Shown: positions 1-8,677, counted from the stretch's first letter. The stretch: 51,289 nucleotides of DNA from UBA6136 sp964344495 (GCA_964344495.1 CAYFNI010000001.1:1-51289), one strand, 5' to 3'. The notes: generated from the sequence alone by a model not told the origin. Translations and numbers: made by a program.

Positions 1-1715
1 TCGGCCAATGGCTTCGCTCGTGCAGAACTTGAGCTTGCGACAGTACATTCAGATTCATAGATATTTAAGGTTAAAGCGGATTCCGTATTTGACTGCAGCT
101 GCGCTGTATTGGGTACAGCAACCTCGCCATTATACGTCGAGATGCTTGATGAGCTGCCGGAACCTGAGGAGGCAACATTGTTGTCCCACCATTCAAAGTT
201 ATTGGCAAAATTTGCCAATGAAAAGACAGACGGGTTGGTGTTGACAGTAGTGCTGTTAATCTCGAGACCTACATTACCGTAGTTGCCACCCAGCCAAGTT
301 GTACTCGATGCATCAAGGTACGCCGGGCCATATTCCTGACTGATAGTCATCGTGTAACAGTATCCCGGTGCTGCCGATTGACTGGATGAAGTCGAGTTCG
401 TGCTCAGACTGGAGCCAGATCCAGAGGCAGGGGTCGTACTTAATGTCTCTGTCGCAGGGTCATAGGTCACTGATATCTGGATGGATGATGAAGACGCCGT
501 ATTGGTTTGCGTGGATTGCGCAAAGGCAACATTGCTTACGCTGCTGTACGATTGCTGAAAAGCGGTATTGTATTGTGTCGTTAGCGTATTGACGTCAGAA
601 GCTGTAACACCCGCATACTCTCCCGCTACAGAGAGCGTATTAACATCATTAATACTGAGGCTTTGCTGCTGGTTGTATGAACTGCTAGTGCTACTGTAAC
701 TCCCACTTTGAGTTGTCTGATTGGTTTGCTGGCTTACCGTGGCGCCCAATGTAAATGTTGTTTGAGCGGACACACTATTAGTGTTGAATGTAATCGATGC
801 TGGGTAAGTTGAACCATTATCCGCCTGTCCCTGAGTCGCTGGCATGGCCAAGGCAGTGTTGGATCCAGCGCTGGAACTTAGCTGCAGCCCCGTTACGTAG
901 CTAGACGGAGCACCATTGGGTGGGGGAGGAAAAGTAATGTTGTTGCTTGAGGCTGAGGAAGAGGGGATGGATATAGAAAATCCTCCACTTGGTTGAGCCC
1001 CTCCATTGGCATTACCATTGAATTCGTACACATAATCGCCATATATATTGTCATCGATGGATGCATTATGGGTACTGTCTTTATCGGATGAAATGCAATT
1101 TCCAGTGCGGCCCGCTGAGTAGTTCTTTGTTCCTGTTACATTCCATAGGTTGAATATGACTGGATTGAAAGCGGTACCCAGTGCGGACGTACCCGGGCTC
1201 GCTATGCTGTCGTTAAAGATGCTGTAGAGTACGTCACCCGGGAGATAGTTGATTCCATTCTCAGTAAATGAAGTCGTTGGAGAGTTTATTTGCGCGTACG
1301 TGATGCTGAGCGGGTCGGTTACAGTCTGGGATATATATGAATTTTGTGGAGAATATCCACCAGCAAACGAGGGGGAGCCTGATTGCGGGTATTGATTGCC
1401 GAAGCTCAGGGTGAGCGACTGGCTTTGCCCCAAGTTCTCACCGCCATTACATTTGCATTCAAATGCACTAGCACTGTAGTAGATGGTTGGGCACGAGTTA
1501 TAGTAAGACCAATAAGCCGTATAATTACCGAAAGATCCGCTTTCCCCATTTGCACTCAGAACCGTTGATCCTAATAGCGCCGAAAAACCATAGTCCATAA
1601 CTACGTCGACATTGATCGGTGCTTGTGCTGCTTCAGGGCTTGTAGTTGCCGCATCGACACGCAGCGTCACAGCAGAAAGCATCCAGAAGAATAATGCCTT
1701 ATCTTTATGTTTCAT
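1..1715 (-). CDS. Large secreted Ser/Thr/Asn/Gln-rich protein, C-terminus cut by window edge
   Basis: The minus strand reads open without a stop from ATG at 1715 to the window edge, giving at least 571 residues. The start is supported by a GGAG about 9 bases upstream. Residues 1-22 look like a signal peptide: the basic start MKHKDK, a hydrophobic stretch, then RVDA before the likely cut. The mature part is rich in Ser, Thr, Asn, Gln and Gly. It has a cysteine patch (C75, C87, C89) and a short duplicated motif, DVNTLS and DVNTLT, about two dozen residues apart. Base composition is more AT-rich than the neighbouring genes, which suggests transfer or a fast-evolving surface protein. I do not recognise a family. 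A surface, filament or S-layer-like role is only a guess. The reading frame itself is clear; the function is unknown. Confidence 0.8.
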   Translation of the reverse strand, partial: MKHKDKALFFWMLSAVTLRVDAATTSPEAAQAPINVDVVMDYGFSALLGSTVLSANGESGSFGNYTAYWSYYNSCPTIYYSASAFECKCNGGENLGQSQSLTLSFGNQYPQSGSPSFAGGYSPQNSYISQTVTDPLSITYAQINSPTTSFTENGINYLPGDVLYSIFNDSIASPGTSALGTAFNPVIFNLWNVTGTKNYSAGRTGNCISSDKDSTHNASIDDNIYGDYVYEFNGNANGGAQPSGGFSISIPSSSASSNNITFPPPPNGAPSSYVTGLQLSSSAGSNTALAMPATQGQADNGSTYPASITFNTNSVSAQTTFTLGATVSQQTNQTTQSGSYSSTSSSYNQQQSLSINDVNTLSVAGEYAGVTASDVNTLTTQYNTAFQQSYSSVSNVAFAQSTQTNTASSSSIQISVTYDPATETLSTTPASGSGSSLSTNSTSSSQSAAPGYCYTMTISQEYGPAYLDASSTTWLGGNYGNVGLEINSTTVNTNPSVFSLANFANNFEWWDNNVASSGSGSSSSISTYNGEVAVPNTAQLQSNTESALTLNIYESECTVASSSSARAKPLA

Positions 1716-2342
1716 CAAAATTGCTCCAGGTTTTGATTGATTACGCTTCCGCGATGTTCGGTCGCTCTGCATGCGAATGCTGGCTTAGGTATAGGTCAAG
1801 CGCATTTATTCACCGCTCCGCATTCGATAGGTTTGTGGCCACCCCTATTCAGACCGCCATCTCCCTGTTTACGCTAACCCCCTGCTAAAAGCAATGGAAT
1901 TCGATGGGGAATCAGTTAGTATGCATGAACCAATGCGTACATATACTTATATAAAGCAAGTATGTTGAGGGGTATATGCTTATTATTTGGTTTGTGGTCC
2001 CTCTTTCATCGACAGGGCCAGGTGGTGTTGGAGTCAAGCCTCTTGGCGCTGTCCTGCAGCCGTCACGCGCGTCCACTACTCTTGCCATTGACGCCGGGGA
2101 CAAAGCCCTCTCTGCCCAACCGACGCTTGTGAACGTTGGCAGAAATACCGCTGTCTGGACGCACTGGGTGATCCATGCCAAGCCAGCCAACGGCCCTGCC
2201 AGACAGTGCCCCCGGCGTCCTACCCCTGTTTGGCCTGACCGGTTCGCCGAACAACTGCCACCGTCGGCCTCCGCAGAATTTCGATTCGCGAAAACCCCAG
2301 CCTATGGATGATAATTACAGCAACAGGAAGGAGGAGTCGGGG
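1716..2342. other. Gene-poor spacer of about 630 bases
   Basis: This spacer lies between the divergent secreted-protein gene and the ubiF-like gene. The left part (about 1716-1990) is AT-rich and should hold the promoter of the minus-strand gene, but I see no convincing -35/-10 pair. From about 1990 the base composition becomes GC-rich like the rest of the window. Short open frames exist there on both strands, but none has a good ribosome site, signal peptide or recognisable protein. A decayed gene fragment is possible. No transposase, repeat pair or tRNA was seen. Confidence 0.5.
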
Positions 2343-3560
2343 ATGCATTCAGAATACGATGTCTTGGTGGTCGGTGGCGGCATGGTGGGCGCGACCCTCG
2401 GGTGTGCCCTGGGAGGCAGCGATTTGCGGGTGGCGGTGCTTGAGGATGCTCCACCGCATGCGTTTTCACCCGAGCAGCCACATGATTTGCGCGTGTCTGC
2501 AGTCAGCGTGGCTTCGGCCAATATCCTCAAGACCGTCGGCGCGTGGGATGGTGTCGCCGCTCGCCGTTTGTGCCCCTATCGGCGCATGCGCGTATGGGAG
2601 GATGGCGGCGATGTCGAATTCCGTAGCGAAGACATCCACGAACCGGTTCTCGGTCATATCGTCGAAAACCGCATCATTCAACTGGCGGCCCTCGAGCGGC
2701 TGACGGATTTTTCCAACGTGACTCTGCTGAGCCCGGTCAAAACCCGCGCCATCCATTATGGGACGTCGGGCTCTGCCGTTGAGCTGGAGGATGGACGCCA
2801 GCTCAAGGCCCCTTTGCTGGTCGCGGCGGATGGCGGTTTCTCGCGGGTTCGACAAGCGGCGGGCATGGGGGTTAGTGGCTGGGATTATGAGCAGCATGCC
2901 CTGGTGTTGACGGTCGAAACCGCGTGTGGCCAGCAGGACATCACTTGGCAACGCTTTACGCCGGAAGGCCCGCAGGCGCTACTGCCGCTGAGTGGGCCGC
3001 ATGCCTCTCTGGTCTGGTACAACACGCCGGAAGAGGTCAAGCGCCTGAAGTCACTGTCCGATGCCGCCTTGCTGGCGGCGTTGACAGAGACGTTCCCGGA
3101 TTGTTTGGGCGAGATCAGGTCGATTCAGTCCCGCGGCAGTTTTCCCTTGCGGCGCCAGCATGCGCTGCGTTACGTCAAGCAGGGGGTGGCCCTGATCGGC
3201 GATGCCGCGCACATGATTCACCCGCTGGCCGGCCAAGGCGTCAACATCGGCTTGCTTGACGCGGCGGCGCTGGCTGAAGTGCTGATCGGCGCGCATCGGC
3301 AGGGGCAGGGTATCGGTGACGCGGCCACGCTGGCCCGCTACGAGCAGATGCGGCGGCGAAATAATCTGGTCATGATGACCGTCATGGATGGCTTTTATCG
3401 GGCGTTCGGTAACAACCACGCGCCGTTGCGGTTGATCCGCAACCTGGGCCTGGGGCTTGCCGAGCGGGTTCAGCCCGCCAAGAAACTGGCGATGAGCTAC
3501 GCCATGGGTCTGAGCGGACCCCTGCCACGGCTGGCGCAAGGGGTAGCGCTGTTGGGATAG
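2343..3560 (+). CDS. ubiF: UbiF/UbiH-family FAD-dependent hydroxylase (ubiquinone biosynthesis)
   Basis: This is a class A flavoprotein monooxygenase of about 405 residues, the usual length for the UbiH/UbiF/UbiI family, which hydroxylates the ubiquinone ring. The N-terminal FAD motif GGGMVG lies at residues 11-16. The second flavin motif, GDAAHMIHPLAGQGVN, begins near residue 286. Stretches such as DLRVSAVSVAS, PYRRMRVW, FTPEGPQALLPL and ASLVWY resemble the UbiF branch (C6 hydroxylase of the demethoxyquinol) more than UbiH. The frame is open further upstream, but ATG 2343 has a strong AGGAGG just before it and begins exactly at the FAD fold. Family assignment is firm; the exact ring position is inferred, because UbiH, UbiF, UbiI and UbiM are hard to separate by eye. 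Confidence 0.82.
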   Translation: MHSEYDVLVVGGGMVGATLGCALGGSDLRVAVLEDAPPHAFSPEQPHDLRVSAVSVASANILKTVGAWDGVAARRLCPYRRMRVWEDGGDVEFRSEDIHEPVLGHIVENRIIQLAALERLTDFSNVTLLSPVKTRAIHYGTSGSAVELEDGRQLKAPLLVAADGGFSRVRQAAGMGVSGWDYEQHALVLTVETACGQQDITWQRFTPEGPQALLPLSGPHASLVWYNTPEEVKRLKSLSDAALLAALTETFPDCLGEIRSIQSRGSFPLRRQHALRYVKQGVALIGDAAHMIHPLAGQGVNIGLLDAAALAEVLIGAHRQGQGIGDAATLARYEQMRRRNNLVMMTVMDGFYRAFGNNHAPLRLIRNLGLGLAERVQPAKKLAMSYAMGLSGPLPRLAQGVALLG

Positions 3561-3608
3561 CGACCGATCCGATCGGACGCTGGATTCAACTTAATCGGAG
3601 GTATGTCG

Positions 3609-4007
3609 ATGAAACGCAAAGCAGACAAGACGATAGGCTGGCTTCTGGGTACTGCGCTGCTCTCGGGTTGTGCCACCTATGGCGGCTGGCAGCCGGTGGT
3701 GGATCCCCAGAATGATCGTAACGCCGCGATGATCACGCAGGATACCGAGCAGTGCAAGGCACTGGCGGGACAGGCCGGCAACACGGCTACCGAAGCCGCC
3801 AAAGGCGTTGCGGCGGGCGGTCTTCTGGGGGCGGCGACCGGTGCCGCGATCGGCGCAGCCACCGGTTCACCCGGTACCGGCGCGGCCATCGGTGCTGCAG
3901 CGGGGGGGATCGGAGGGGGTACCTACAGCGGTATCAGCGGTGATGAGGACTACAAGCGCGCTTTCATCAACTGCATGCGCAACCGTGGGCACAACGTCAT
4001 CAATTGA
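3609..4007 (+). CDS. Glycine-zipper outer-membrane lipoprotein
   Basis: This is a small predicted lipoprotein of about 132 residues. The start at 3609 is preferred over the ATG at 3603, because GGAGG at 3597-3601 is correctly spaced only for 3609. The signal peptide ends in a lipobox, LLSGC, so the mature protein should begin at a lipidated cysteine. The middle is a run of Gly and Ala residues in GxxxG spacing (AAGGLLGAATGAAIGAA and onward), the glycine-zipper pattern that packs membrane helices. The C-terminus (SGDEDYKRAFINCMRNRGH) matches a common ending in this family. The role is probably envelope structure; no specific partner is evident. Confidence 0.8.
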   Translation: MKRKADKTIGWLLGTALLSGCATYGGWQPVVDPQNDRNAAMITQDTEQCKALAGQAGNTATEAAKGVAAGGLLGAATGAAIGAATGSPGTGAAIGAAAGGIGGGTYSGISGDEDYKRAFINCMRNRGHNVIN

Positions 4008-4015
4008 GCGCGAAG

Positions 4016-4052
4016 CCCGGCCGCGCTCGACGAAGAATGGATCGCGGCCGGG
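4016..4052. repeat. Perfect 10-bp inverted repeat before the acyl-CoA ligase
   Basis: The arms CCCGGCCGCG (4016-4025) and CGCGGCCGGG (4043-4052) are exact complements with a 17-base spacer. They lie between the lipoprotein stop at 4007 and the ligase start at 4066. No T-run follows, so it is not a typical intrinsic terminator. It could be a transcript-end hairpin, an operator, or a structure that limits translation of the ligase. Confidence 0.7.
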
Positions 4053-4065
4053 ACCGTTGTGAGAC

Positions 4066-5616
4066 ATGACTACCCTGATTGATCTGCTGCGCGCCAGTGC
4101 GGCCGCACATCCTGATCGGCCGGCGATTCTGACGGACGGGTTGACAATCGACCAGCGTCATTTCGATGGGTTGTCCGACCGGATTGCAGCCGGTCTGGTT
4201 GCCTACGGCATCCAACCGGGGGACCGGATTGCGCTCTATGCTCCGAACAGCCCCGAGTTTCCGCTGGTGTATGTCGGGATACTCAAGGCGGGCGCCACGG
4301 TTGTGCCCATCAATCTGCTGATCCACGCCCGTGAAATCGCCTATATCCTGAAGGACGCCGGCGTTCGGGCGGTGGTCGTCCATCGTTCGCTGCTGGACCG
4401 GTTCGAGGCCATCGACACCGAGTGCCCGGATCCGCCGGCACGGTACATCATCGATACCGATGGTGATCCTGAGCAGACGCTGGCTGCGCTGCTGGCTCCG
4501 GCATCGCCGGTGCCGATCGTGTCCTTCGACCCGACCGAGCACCTGGCGGCCATCCTCTATACCTCCGGGACCACCGGATTTCCCAAGGGGGCGATGCTTA
4601 CCCACGCCAACCTGGTTGCCAACGTGCGCAGTGTCCACCAAGCGATGAAATGGCGTGCTGGACTGGATCGAGTGCTGGTGGTGTTGCCGATGTTCCATGC
4701 CTTTGCCGCCACGGTGGGCATGTTGACACCGCTGACCTTCGGCTGTGCGCTGATCCCGCTGGCCCGATTTGAACCGGATCTGGTCGCCCAGGCGATTCAC
4801 TCACATGCAGCCACGATTTTCCTCGGCGTACCCAGTATGTATGGCGTTCTGCTGCGACTGCGTGATGACCGGGTCGGCTGTCTGGCATCGCTGCGGTTCG
4901 GCGTGGTTGGAGGCGCCGCCATGCCGGTCGCGGTCCTCCAGCAGTTCGAGGCCCGGTTCGGCGTTCGTCTGTACGAAGGCGACGGCCCGACCGAGTGTTC
5001 ACCCGTGACCTGTGTCAACCCCATTGATGGTCTGGCCAAACCCGGTACGGTGGGGCTGCCGGTGCCGGACGTGGAGATGCGAATCGTCGATGAGGCCGGG
5101 CTGACGTTACCGGATGGCGAGGTCGGTGAAATTGCCGTGCGGGGCCCGAATGTGATGAAGGGCTATTGGGGTCAACCCGAGGCCACGGCCGAGGTCATGC
5201 GGGACGGCTGGCTGTTGACCGGCGATCTGGGAACCCGCGATGCAGACGGCTATTTCAGCATTGTGGATCGCAAGAAGGACCTGATCATCGTCAATGGCAT
5301 GAATGTGTATCCGCGCATGATCGAGGAGGTGCTATACGCCTACCCTGGCGTACGGGAGGTCGCTGTGATCGGCGAGCCGCACGCCTTGCATGGCGAAATA
5401 CCCGTGGCCTATGTTGCGCTGGCTGACGGCGCCGAGGCGAGCGAGGCCGCTCTGAGGGATTTTTGCCGTGCCCGGCTGGGACGCCATCAGGTCCCGAGAC
5501 GGTTTGAGGTGCTGGATGAACTGCCGAAGAATGCGGCCGGAAAGATTCTCAAACGGCAATTGCGTAAACAGGGTGAAATCGAGCGCGGCATTCAGGGTCT
5601 GGAAACTGCCGACTAA
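4066..5616 (+). CDS. Long-chain acyl-CoA synthetase (AMP-forming)
   Basis: This is a full-length ANL-superfamily enzyme of 516 residues that should activate a fatty or other carboxylic acid to its acyl-CoA through an acyl-adenylate. The P-loop motif YTSGTTGFPKGA starts near residue 165. The motif EGDGPTECSPVT lies mid-protein, the hinge motif DRKKDLIIVNGMNVYP near residue 401, and the C-terminal catalytic lysine region NAAGKILKRQLR near 489. No signal peptide is seen, so it is cytosolic. No clear Shine-Dalgarno precedes ATG 4066, and a perfect 10-bp inverted repeat sits 13 bases upstream. Its stop overlaps the convergent bepA stop by 4 bases. It is FadD-like; the substrate cannot be told from sequence. 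Confidence 0.88.
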   Translation: MTTLIDLLRASAAAHPDRPAILTDGLTIDQRHFDGLSDRIAAGLVAYGIQPGDRIALYAPNSPEFPLVYVGILKAGATVVPINLLIHAREIAYILKDAGVRAVVVHRSLLDRFEAIDTECPDPPARYIIDTDGDPEQTLAALLAPASPVPIVSFDPTEHLAAILYTSGTTGFPKGAMLTHANLVANVRSVHQAMKWRAGLDRVLVVLPMFHAFAATVGMLTPLTFGCALIPLARFEPDLVAQAIHSHAATIFLGVPSMYGVLLRLRDDRVGCLASLRFGVVGGAAMPVAVLQQFEARFGVRLYEGDGPTECSPVTCVNPIDGLAKPGTVGLPVPDVEMRIVDEAGLTLPDGEVGEIAVRGPNVMKGYWGQPEATAEVMRDGWLLTGDLGTRDADGYFSIVDRKKDLIIVNGMNVYPRMIEEVLYAYPGVREVAVIGEPHALHGEIPVAYVALADGAEASEAALRDFCRARLGRHQVPRRFEVLDELPKNAAGKILKRQLRKQGEIERGIQGLETAD

Positions 5617-7079
5617 GGTTCTTCGCGCCCGATTTCTTCGGCCTTCCACTGCGCGATGCGTTCGTCGATCACCGAGTTGAGGTAAAAATTGCCGCCCGCC
5701 GCCCGTTTGGCGAGCTGCATTTGCAGCAGGGCCGATTTGGTCTGGCCCAGTTGGTAATAACCTTCGGCGTAATAGCGGTGGGATTCGCCTTCCTTGCCCA
5801 GCTTGCTGTAGGTTTCGGCCAGCAATTCGTAAAGATCGGGCGTCGGCGCATGGTGCTTGAGGTAGTGGTGGAGTATCTCGCGAGCCTTGCCGGGCTGATT
5901 GGAATTGAGCAGCGAGCGGACGTAATTCATCGACATCGCCTGATTGTCGGGGAAGCGCTCCAGCGCCAGTTCGAACAGTTTGGCCGCCTGGGCAAAATGC
6001 TTGGCGTGCATGTCGGTTTCGCCCAGAGCATTCATGAAGTGCGATTGGTGCGGATAGGTGCGCACCAGATGCTGGAAGGTGGCTTTGGCCGTCTCGGTCT
6101 GCCCGAGTCGTGACTGTGCCAGCGCGATGCCGTAGCTGCGCACATCCTGTTGCTGGCCCGTGCCGCGGTTGGCCATGGTGGTGAAATAATCCAGTGCCAT
6201 GCGCGGAGTGGGTGCCGTCAGGACGCGCAGCTTGGTGCGAATGATCTGGTAGGCGAGGGAATCAGGATACTGCCGATAAGCAAAGTGCTCGGAACGGTCA
6301 CGGGTATCGGAAATACGCGCCACAGTCACCGGATGCGTGAGCAGGAATTCCGGGATGCGGTTGCCGGCAAAGCGGGTAGATTGCTGCATGCGTTCGAAAA
6401 ACTCCGGCATGGCGCGCGGGTCAAATTCTGATTTGGAAAGAATCTGCATGCCGACGCGATCGGCCTCGACCTCGTTGTCACGGGTGAAGTTGATCCGGTA
6501 TTGCGCATTGGCGGCCTGAGCCGCCATCATGGCGGCCACCGCGGCGTTTCCCCCGCCGGCGGCGCCGATCAGTGCCGCGCCGAGCATGGCCAGCGCCGAG
6601 GGAATGGCCATCCGGCTGGCGGCCTGAAAGGTCTGGAACAAGTGCCGCTGGGTGACATGGGAAATTTCATGCGCCAGCACCGAGGCCAGTTCGCTTTCCT
6701 GCTCGGTCAGGAGAATCAGGCCCGAGTTGACCCCGATGTAGCCGCCCGGTCCCGCGAAGGCGTTGATGACGGGTTCGTTGACCACGAAGAAGGTGAAGGT
6801 CTGGGCCGGATTGTCGCTGTTGATGGTCAGACGCGAACCCAGTGACTGAATATAGTCCTGTACCTCCGGATCAGCGTTGATCTGCAGGGTAGCGTGGAGA
6901 TTGCGGTAAAAGGCTTCGCCCAGTGCACTTTCCTGCTGGGCGGTCATCAGGGTGCCGGTCGGATCGCCGATGTCGGGCAGTTCGATATCCGGCATCTCGG
7001 CCCGTGGAGCAGGGCCAGGCACGCCTTGCCCGAGCAGGACAAGCACGGTCGCAGCGAGTGAGCGAAATGTTTTATTCAA
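5613..7079 (-). CDS. bepA: BepA-type periplasmic M48 metalloprotease with TPR domain
   Basis: At 488 residues it is almost the same length as E. coli BepA (YfgC), which helps assemble or degrades outer-membrane beta-barrel proteins such as LptD. An N-terminal signal peptide ends around PRA before residue 28. The zinc-protease motif HEISH is at residues 137-141. The third-ligand region NEVEADRVG follows near residue 202. The C-terminal 200 residues carry TPR-like helical repeats (ALGETDMHAKHFAQAAKLF and LYELLAETYSKLGKEGES). It is divergent from the tusD gene with about 70 bases between them, and convergent with the acyl-CoA ligase. Confidence 0.93.
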   Translation of the reverse strand: MNKTFRSLAATVLVLLGQGVPGPAPRAEMPDIELPDIGDPTGTLMTAQQESALGEAFYRNLHATLQINADPEVQDYIQSLGSRLTINSDNPAQTFTFFVVNEPVINAFAGPGGYIGVNSGLILLTEQESELASVLAHEISHVTQRHLFQTFQAASRMAIPSALAMLGAALIGAAGGGNAAVAAMMAAQAANAQYRINFTRDNEVEADRVGMQILSKSEFDPRAMPEFFERMQQSTRFAGNRIPEFLLTHPVTVARISDTRDRSEHFAYRQYPDSLAYQIIRTKLRVLTAPTPRMALDYFTTMANRGTGQQQDVRSYGIALAQSRLGQTETAKATFQHLVRTYPHQSHFMNALGETDMHAKHFAQAAKLFELALERFPDNQAMSMNYVRSLLNSNQPGKAREILHHYLKHHAPTPDLYELLAETYSKLGKEGESHRYYAEGYYQLGQTKSALLQMQLAKRAAGGNFYLNSVIDERIAQWKAEEIGREEP

Positions 7080-7152
7080 GACGGATCAGCCTCTTCATGC
7101 GCAGATCAATAGCCATGATCTGGGGAGCATACCCCAACTTTCCAATAGGCCT

Positions 7153-7527
7153 ATGAAATACGCGATACAGATTGGCGGGCATGACGTCGATTCAGATGGC
7201 GCGCAGACCGGCCTCGATTTCATCGTTGCGGCACTGGCTGCCGGACATGGCATTGAGCGCGTGTTTTTTTACCGGGACGGTGTACGCTGGGCGTTTGCCG
7301 ACGATTCTGGCACCCCTGATTCTGCCGCAGCCTGGGTGCGTCTTGCCGAACAGCAGGGCATTCCGTTGGTTTTTTGCACGGCGGCGGCAGAGCGGCGGGG
7401 GCTGATGAGCGCTGATGCGGAGCAATCCCGGCATGCGCCGCTACCGGGTTTTCAGCCGGGTGGGCTGGCCAGTTGGTTAGATGCCTGTCTCAAGGCGGAC
7501 CGGGTGCTGGTATTCGGCCAGACATGA
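7153..7527 (+). CDS. tusD: TusD/DsrE sulfur-relay protein
   Basis: First gene of a DsrEFH-type trio. The 124-residue protein belongs to the DsrE family and carries the sulfur-accepting cysteine C75 in FCTAAAERRGL, matching the active cysteine of TusD/DsrE. TusBCD relays persulfide sulfur to TusE for tRNA 2-thiouridine; DsrEFH does the same toward DsrC in sulfur oxidisers. The start at ATG 7153 begins directly at the DsrE fold (MKYAIQIGG). Its stop overlaps the next start in ATGA, so translation is probably coupled. Confidence 0.9.
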   Translation: MKYAIQIGGHDVDSDGAQTGLDFIVAALAAGHGIERVFFYRDGVRWAFADDSGTPDSAAAWVRLAEQQGIPLVFCTAAAERRGLMSADAEQSRHAPLPGFQPGGLASWLDACLKADRVLVFGQT

Positions 7528-7874
7528 CGACTCGATTCCTGTATGTCCTGCGCCATGCCGGCCCTGATCGGATCGACGTGCGGGAGATCTTCGACGAAAT
7601 CCTGACCACGGTAGCGCTCGATCTACCGGTTACCGTCGTGTTTCTGGACCAGAGCGTAATCTCGCTGGCAGCCGAGAATTCGGCGCCTGCGGCCCTGCTG
7701 GCCGAGCTTGAGGCGCTGGCCTTCTACGGTGTCGAGCAGATTCTGGTCGAGCAGGAGTCCCTGCACGAACGGTGCCTGCAGTTGCCTGAAGCGGCGTTGG
7801 CATTCTGTCGCTTGATTCCGCGCCAGGCGATTCCGGCCTTGATGGCTGGGCATGAGCGGGTTTTCGTCCGATGA
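7524..7874 (+). CDS. tusC: TusC/DsrF sulfur-relay protein
   Basis: A 116-residue DsrE-fold protein, the second subunit of the hexameric TusBCD/DsrEFH complex. Starting at ATG 7524 (MTTRFLYVLRH) it overlaps the tusD stop by 4 bases and the tusB start by 4 bases. It has no cysteine, as expected for a structural partner rather than the sulfur carrier. The stretch FYGVEQILVEQESL is typical of the family. The identification rests on fold, size and strict position between TusD and TusB. Confidence 0.85.
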   Translation: MTTRFLYVLRHAGPDRIDVREIFDEILTTVALDLPVTVVFLDQSVISLAAENSAPAALLAELEALAFYGVEQILVEQESLHERCLQLPEAALAFCRLIPRQAIPALMAGHERVFVR

Positions 7875-8149
7875 GCATGCTGCATCTCGTGCACACGCTT
7901 GAGGCGGTGGAGGCCTGTTTCATTCGGGTGGATGCGGGCGATGCGGTGGTCTTGATGGATGATGCCGTCCGGACGCTGATCGGCCGGGGCTGGGTGCCCC
8001 CGCGTGGCCCGTCGGTGTTCGTGTTGAAGGCGCATGGGTTTGACCCCGAGCTTTCGCCCGGTAGCGTCGCACCTGAGTGCGCGCTGATCGATCTGGCCGG
8101 TCTGGTGCGTCTGACCGAACAGCATGCATCGATCATCCAATGGCGCTGA
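7871..8149 (+). CDS. tusB: TusB/DsrH sulfur-relay protein
   Basis: A 92-residue DsrH-family protein (MSMLHLVHTLEAVEACF). It starts inside the tusC stop. A cysteine, C16, stands where DsrH of sulfur-oxidising bacteria has its conserved cysteine; E. coli TusB lacks it. This leans toward the DsrH type. The pattern DAGDAVVLMDDAVRTL matches the second strand and helix of the family. It completes the three-subunit sulfur relay whose acceptor is the DsrC-like protein 33 bases downstream. Confidence 0.85.
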   Translation: MSMLHLVHTLEAVEACFIRVDAGDAVVLMDDAVRTLIGRGWVPPRGPSVFVLKAHGFDPELSPGSVAPECALIDLAGLVRLTEQHASIIQWR

Positions 8150-8182
8150 CGGGGCGCTCCAGCGCACACCGGCGAGGTAACG

Positions 8183-8494
8183 ATGACAGTTTGCACCACG
8201 GAAGACGGCTTTCTGCTTGATCCGACGTCCTGGGATCCGAGCGTCGCTGAGCGTCTGGCTGACTCGGTTCCGGTCGCATTGACCGAAACGCACTGGCGCA
8301 TCATCCATTTCATCCGCCGCTACTTCGAGCGGTTTCAGCATCTGCCCAATAACCGCATGTTTGTGAAAGCGGTGGAACGTGAACTAGGTCCCGAGCTCGG
8401 CAACTCTCGAACCCTGAATGCCCTGTTTGCCGGCAGTCCGGTTCGTAACGCGTGCCTGATCGCCGGTCTTCCCAAGCCGCCGGGATGCCTCTGA
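8183..8494 (+). CDS. dsrC: DsrC/TusE-family sulfur carrier with both C-terminal cysteines
   Basis: A 103-residue DsrC-family protein that ends in the family's flexible arm, LPKPPGCL. The penultimate cysteine C102 (CysA) is the sulfur-binding residue. C91 (CysB), 11 residues earlier, is also present. E. coli TusE has only the terminal cysteine, whereas true DsrC proteins use both to form the trisulfide or disulfide in dissimilatory sulfur metabolism. The helix-rich body (TETHWRIIHFIRRYF and LPNNRMFVKAVERELG) is typical. The SD GAGG lies at 8173-8176. The partner is the TusBCD/DsrEFH relay encoded just upstream. Whether it serves sulfur oxidation, tRNA thiolation or both is inferred. Confidence 0.88.
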   Translation: MTVCTTEDGFLLDPTSWDPSVAERLADSVPVALTETHWRIIHFIRRYFERFQHLPNNRMFVKAVERELGPELGNSRTLNALFAGSPVRNACLIAGLPKPPGCL

Positions 8495-8648
8495 GCCTGA
8501 GGAGGGAGCGGTAGCCCGTAGCGACGGCGCGTGCCCATTCAGGCCCATCATCGACCCGGCTGCTGGTAAATCATCCGATCGCTTCAGCGGGTAGCAGGAG
8601 GAGGCTTCTTCGGGATGGCAAAGTCGGCCTGCCGCACGGGCTCGCGCC

Positions 8649-8677
8649 TTGACGCTATCGGAAAGTCCTAGTAATTT
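8649..8677 (+). promoter_or_regulatory. Predicted sigma-70 promoter of the ilv operon
   Basis: TTGACG at 8649-8654 and TAATTT at 8672-8677 are separated by 17 bases, close to the vegetative consensus, and lie about 65 bases before the ilvB start. The rest of the 8495-8743 spacer shows no leader peptide rich in branched-chain codons, T-box or clear attenuator hairpin. Confidence 0.45.

Noticed and set aside
1976..2311. Possible 111-residue protein upstream of ubiF
   Set aside because: No ribosome site, signal or recognisable sequence; overlapped by other short frames, so left as spacer.
4000..4800. 266-codon minus-strand frame antisense to the acyl-CoA ligase
   Set aside because: Gln/Arg/His-rich without motifs, opposite a gene with all ANL signatures.
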